Of a stretch of DNA of 64,000 nt, positions 61,117 through 64,000 are shown one piece after another; positions within the stretch are counted from its first letter, which is position 1; the number at the start of each line of letters is the position of its first letter. The position numbers and the translations under genes were made by a program. The notes under the pieces were generated by a model, which was not told the DNA's origin, ran no database searches, and saw nothing but the letters and a program-made list of their open reading frames with translations. This stretch comes from Pantoea rodasii (lineage in GTDB: Bacteria > Pseudomonadota > Gammaproteobacteria > Enterobacterales > Enterobacteriaceae), in the NCBI RefSeq assembly GCF_002095465.1, contig NZ_MLFP01000020.1:1-64000 (forward strand). The letters run 5' to 3'.

Positions 61117-62058
61117 TTAGCTCACCACATGCGATGGATTGCCCTGTGCAAATCCGTCGAGATTGGCTTCGATGCCGCGCAGCAGATTAGTCACCCCCTG
61201 CTGGCTGGCCCACGCGATGTGCGGCGTCAGGAGCAGGTTGGGCACATCGGGCTGTAACAGTGGATGGTCGGCAGCAGGCGGCTCACTGCTGAGCACATCC
61301 AGCGCCGCTCCAGCAATCACCCCCTGGCGCAGCGCGTGAGCCAGTTCCGTTTCATTGATCAACCCACCCCGCGCGGTGTTAATCAGCCAGACGGATGGCT
61401 TCATGAGCGCCAATGCTTGCAAATTAATTAACTGGTGCGTGTGCGGTGTCAGCGGGCAATGCAGCGTCAGAACATCGCTGCGCGCCAGCACCTCTTCAAA
61501 AGGGGTATAACCTGCACGTGGCGTGGTGCTGCCTTTGCGATCGGCATACAGCACCGTCATGCCGAGCGCTTCTGCCATAGCACCCACCGCGCTGCCGATG
61601 TCGCCTTTCCCGACAATCCCTAAGGTCGCACCAAAAATGTCCTGAATTGGCTGGCGATGCACGCAAAAATGGGCCGATGCCGGCCATTGCGCGCGCGTAC
61701 TGTTGGCGTAATCCACCAGATGGCGGCGCAGGGCAAACAGAGCGGCGATCACGCCTTCCGATACGCTGCGGGTCGAGTAGCCTGGCACATTGCTGACCAC
61801 AATGCCCCGTTCGCGACAGGCCTCCAGATCAATACAGTCGTAACCGGTGGCCGCGACACAGACGAAGCGTAAATCCGGCAGCTGACGCAGCGTTTCAGCG
61901 CGCAGCGGCACTTTGTTCGTTATGACGATCTGTGCACCGCGCAGCGCAGGCACAATTTCGCTGAGTGACGTCGTCCCTCGATAATGCCACTCAGTACACC
62001 ACTGCGGGCGTGCAGGGGGTTGCGGCAGCGTGTCACCGTCCAGCGTCACTATTTTCAT
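61117..62058 (-). CDS. D-isomer specific 2-hydroxyacid dehydrogenase (second copy)
   Basis: 313 residues from the ATG at 62058, preceded by GGAG. The nucleotide motif GIVGKGDIGSAVG (GxGxxG form) is near residue 145; catalytic Arg is in NTARGGLINE, Glu in SSEPP and His in LLTPHIAWAS. Compared with the other copy (42148-43089) it has a different substrate region, closest in style to hydroxypyruvate/glycerate dehydrogenases. It is convergent with glutaminase, whose end lies five bases away. Confidence 0.9.
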   Translation of the reverse strand: MKIVTLDGDTLPQPPARPQWCTEWHYRGTTSLSEIVPALRGAQIVITNKVPLRAETLRQLPDLRFVCVAATGYDCIDLEACRERGIVVSNVPGYSTRSVSEGVIAALFALRRHLVDYANSTRAQWPASAHFCVHRQPIQDIFGATLGIVGKGDIGSAVGAMAEALGMTVLYADRKGSTTPRAGYTPFEEVLARSDVLTLHCPLTPHTHQLINLQALALMKPSVWLINTARGGLINETELAHALRQGVIAGAALDVLSSEPPAADHPLLQPDVPNLLLTPHIAWASQQGVTNLLRGIEANLDGFAQGNPSHVVS

Positions 62059-62244
62059 CGCGTCTCCGTGTTTATGTTTCCGTACTGTTCTCATCAGGTT
62101 GCACTAAGGTTAACAAATGCTGGGCGTTAAGTGACTTTTTTCAAAAGGTGCGAATTTTTTCTTAATTAGCCTGAGTTTCTTTAACCCTTCTGCGGCAATG
62201 GCGTTACACTTCGGCCTCTTTTGCTGAATCTTTTCGTCGCCACC

Positions 62245-62661
62245 ATGACCTTTTCACATCAACTTCGTCAACGCCTGACTGCTTGTATCGCCATCGTGGC
62301 GGTGCTGCTGCTGTTTGTCGCGCCAATCGTGTCGAAGACGTTGATGGAACGGCAAAACCGTATGATGGATATGCCTTCACACGGTATGACGTCTGATATG
62401 TCGATGCATCATCACGAGATGATGATGGATATGGCAATGCCGGGCATGGACCATCATAAGATGGATGACGGTGAATTCGCCTGCGGATACTGTGACCTGT
62501 TGGTTCATGTGCCGCTGCTGATGTGGGTGTTTGTCCCCTTCATCTGGCTCATCATGGTGATTTCCCGCGCCCCACCGCTGCCGCGACGGCAGGCACCGGT
62601 GATACGACGCTTTAGCCCGACACACCGAACACGCGCGCCCCCGGTTTTTCTTTCCTGCTGA
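62245..62661 (+). CDS. DUF2946-family protein, Met/His-rich
   Basis: 138 residues from ATG 62245; a TTG eight codons earlier is also open. An N-terminal hydrophobic segment (TACIAIVAVLLLFVAPIVSK) is followed by a Met/His-rich stretch (MMDMPSHGMTSDMSMHHHEM, then MMDMAMPGMDHHKMDDG), the CGYCDLLVHVPLLMWVF motif that defines DUF2946, and a second hydrophobic segment. Proteins of this kind accompany copper handling. The next gene, a PepSY-domain protein with its own Met/His-rich region, starts 66 bases later, so they probably form an operon. Confidence 0.82.
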   Translation: MTFSHQLRQRLTACIAIVAVLLLFVAPIVSKTLMERQNRMMDMPSHGMTSDMSMHHHEMMMDMAMPGMDHHKMDDGEFACGYCDLLVHVPLLMWVFVPFIWLIMVISRAPPLPRRQAPVIRRFSPTHRTRAPPVFLSC

Positions 62662-62726
62662 TTTAATTTTCAAGCGGTGCAACCCTGTTTGCGCCTCGGC
62701 ATTCTCTAACCGGAAGGAAGACGGCT

Positions 62727-64000
62727 TTGTCTGCTGCTCACTCTGCAGCACCGCGCGGTGCGGTGCTTAATTTACTTCGTCGCTTACATTTTTATATTGG
62801 CCTGTTTGTCGCACCGTTCATATTCGTGGCGGCGCTCAGCGGCACGTCATATGTACTGACGCCACAGCTGGAAAACGTCATCTATTCGGATGCGTTAACG
62901 GTGCAACCCAACGGCAATGCACAGCCCCTTTCTGCGCAGATCAGTGCTGCACGTGCTTACGCAGGTGAAAAGCAGCATATCTATGCTGTGCGTCCAGCGC
63001 CGGGTGCGAATGACACCACCCGCGTGCAGTTCAGCGATGCCTCACTGGGTGCTTCACAGTCACGTGCGGTGTTTATCGACCCTTACAGCCTGAAAGTGAA
63101 AGGCGATATGCCGGTGTACGGCACCAGTGGCGTGCTGCCGCTGCGTACCACCCTCGATCTGTTACACAGCAGCCTGTTGCTGGGTGACTTTGGTCGCAAC
63201 TACAGCGAACTTGCAGCTTCCTGGCTGTGGGTTGCCGCGTTGGGCGGTGTGCTGCTGTGGCTGGGTACACGCCCGAAACGCCAGCTGAAACGGGCCAAAA
63301 CTGGCTTTGCCTTTAGTCGACACTGGCATGTCACGCTGGGTCTGACGCTGGTGCTGGGATTGGTGTTCTTTTCGGTTACCGGCTTAACCTGGTCGCAATG
63401 GGCGGGAAATAATATTGATCGCTGGCGTACTGAGTTGAACTGGCTGACGCCGCAGGTCAACACCGCACTCAATCGTGAAGCGCCCGCTGCACCCGCCGAT
63501 CCGCATGCTGATCATCACGCAATGCCGGGTATGCCAGAAATGGATATGTCGGATATGTCGATGTCCGGTATGTCGATGTCCGCAATGGCAAAACCGACGG
63601 CACAATCCGTGAAACCGCTGCCTACTAACCAGCCTGACAGCGATTGGGATCGCGTGCTTCATGCGGCGCGCCAGGATGGATTGAGCGCCAGCAAGCTCGA
63701 ATTGCGCCAGCCGAAGAGTGTCGACAAAGCCTGGGCGGTCACGGAAATTGATCGCAGTTGGCCAACCCGCGTAGATGCCCTCTCCGTTAACCCGCAAGAT
63801 TTTTCGATTGTTGATCACGTCTATTTTGCCCAATTCCCGCTGGTGGCAAAACTGACGCGCTGGGGAGTAGATGCGCATATGGGGGTGTTGTTTGGCCTGC
63901 CTAACCAGCTGCTGCTGGCGTTCTTTGGGCTCGGTTTGTGCAGCATGATCGTGTTGGGTTACCGCATGTGGTGGCTCCGTCGTCCTCAGCAGGCAGAAGC
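62727..64000 (+). CDS. PepSY-associated membrane protein, partial (cut by window end)
   Basis: The frame starts at TTG 62727 after GGAAGGAAG and is open to the end of the window with no stop (424 codons seen). It has the PepSY_TM layout: first membrane helix LRRLHFYIGLFVAPFIFVAA, a periplasmic PepSY-type region, further helices (LGLTLVLGLVFFSVTGLTW), a Met/His-rich insert at about residues 255-290 (HADHHAMPGMPEMDMSDM repeated), and the C-terminal helix FFGLGLCSMIVLGYRMWW. It is likely linked to metal or siderophore processing; the Met motifs suggest copper or iron. Only the 3' end is missing. Confidence 0.88.
   Translation, partial: MSAAHSAAPRGAVLNLLRRLHFYIGLFVAPFIFVAALSGTSYVLTPQLENVIYSDALTVQPNGNAQPLSAQISAARAYAGEKQHIYAVRPAPGANDTTRVQFSDASLGASQSRAVFIDPYSLKVKGDMPVYGTSGVLPLRTTLDLLHSSLLLGDFGRNYSELAASWLWVAALGGVLLWLGTRPKRQLKRAKTGFAFSRHWHVTLGLTLVLGLVFFSVTGLTWSQWAGNNIDRWRTELNWLTPQVNTALNREAPAAPADPHADHHAMPGMPEMDMSDMSMSGMSMSAMAKPTAQSVKPLPTNQPDSDWDRVLHAARQDGLSASKLELRQPKSVDKAWAVTEIDRSWPTRVDALSVNPQDFSIVDHVYFAQFPLVAKLTRWGVDAHMGVLFGLPNQLLLAFFGLGLCSMIVLGYRMWWLRRPQQAE

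Noticed and set aside
1..64000. CRISPR arrays, tRNA or rRNA genes
   Set aside because: No regularly spaced direct repeats of 25-40 bases and no tRNA- or rRNA-like sequence were seen on reading.
1..64000. Insertion sequences or transposases
   Set aside because: No transposase-like frame or paired terminal repeats with target duplications was recognised, despite signs of gene duplication.

Overview
The window reads as an accessory replicon or accessory region of a Pantoea-like enterobacterium (Erwiniaceae). The main reason is a complete carotenoid cluster in the order crtE-crtX-crtY-crtI-crtB with crtZ convergent, which is the arrangement I know from Pantoea ananatis, without the idi gene seen in some P. 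agglomerans clusters. A ccdAB addiction pair sits directly beside it and there are no rRNA, tRNA or core housekeeping genes. The dense mix of regulators, oxidoreductases and uptake systems fits the large Pantoea plasmids (LPP-1 type), but I see no replication or partition gene, so plasmid location is inference.

Layout. 0-9 kb: regulator/oxidoreductase modules (GST with TetR, SDR with TetR, HxlR with two related NAD(P)-binding reductases and an epimerase-like protein, cupin, alpha/beta hydrolase). 8-15.4 kb: HypT-like LysR regulator, pckA, a membrane diguanylate cyclase, an alkylsulfatase and a small YdgH/BhsA-type protein. 15.7-31 kb: two related glutathione peroxidases, urate-pathway hydrolase, TauE/SafE exporter with AraC regulator, a broken VOC gene, a DUF3604 protein in an operon with a sulfonate/taurine-type ABC transporter and a divergent GntR regulator, bdcR with a broken bdcA, LysR/aldo-keto reductase. 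31-38.6 kb: proP (frameshifted), a LacI regulator and a three-subunit periplasmic gluconate-type dehydrogenase. 38.8-43 kb: small HTH protein, GNAT, Gfo/Idh/MocA oxidoreductase, amino-acid-oxidase-like flavoprotein, D-2-hydroxyacid dehydrogenase. 43.3-49.6 kb: carotenoid genes. 49.7-64 kb: ccdAB, MFS, sfnG, LysR, MBL-fold hydrolase with ArsR, UPF0303, LacI/talarate-galactarate dehydratase, clcA, cupin, glutaminase, a second D-2-hydroxyacid dehydrogenase, and a DUF2946/PepSY pair with Met/His-rich stretches that runs off the end.

Themes. Sugar-acid use (gluconate dehydrogenase, talarate/galactarate dehydratase, D-2-hydroxyacid dehydrogenases, PEP carboxykinase), organosulfur handling (alkylsulfatase, TauE-like exporter, sulfonate-type ABC transporter, SfnG), oxidative and electrophile stress (GST, two peroxidases, HypT-like and HxlR regulators, carotenoids), and c-di-GMP/biofilm control (diguanylate cyclase, bdcRA) recur. 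Several divergent regulator-target pairs have clear matching palindromes in their intergenic spaces, which makes the regulatory assignments unusually readable from sequence alone.

Caution. Four genes (VOC, ABC substrate-binding protein, proP, crtE) each carry one frameshift that would be repaired by adding one base to a short homopolymer, and bdcA carries one in-frame stop. Either this replicon is decaying, with loss of carotenoid pigment, or the assembly has homopolymer deletion errors. The most system-like candidate for something undescribed is the DUF3604/ABC-transporter/GntR locus at 20.4-26.2 kb.
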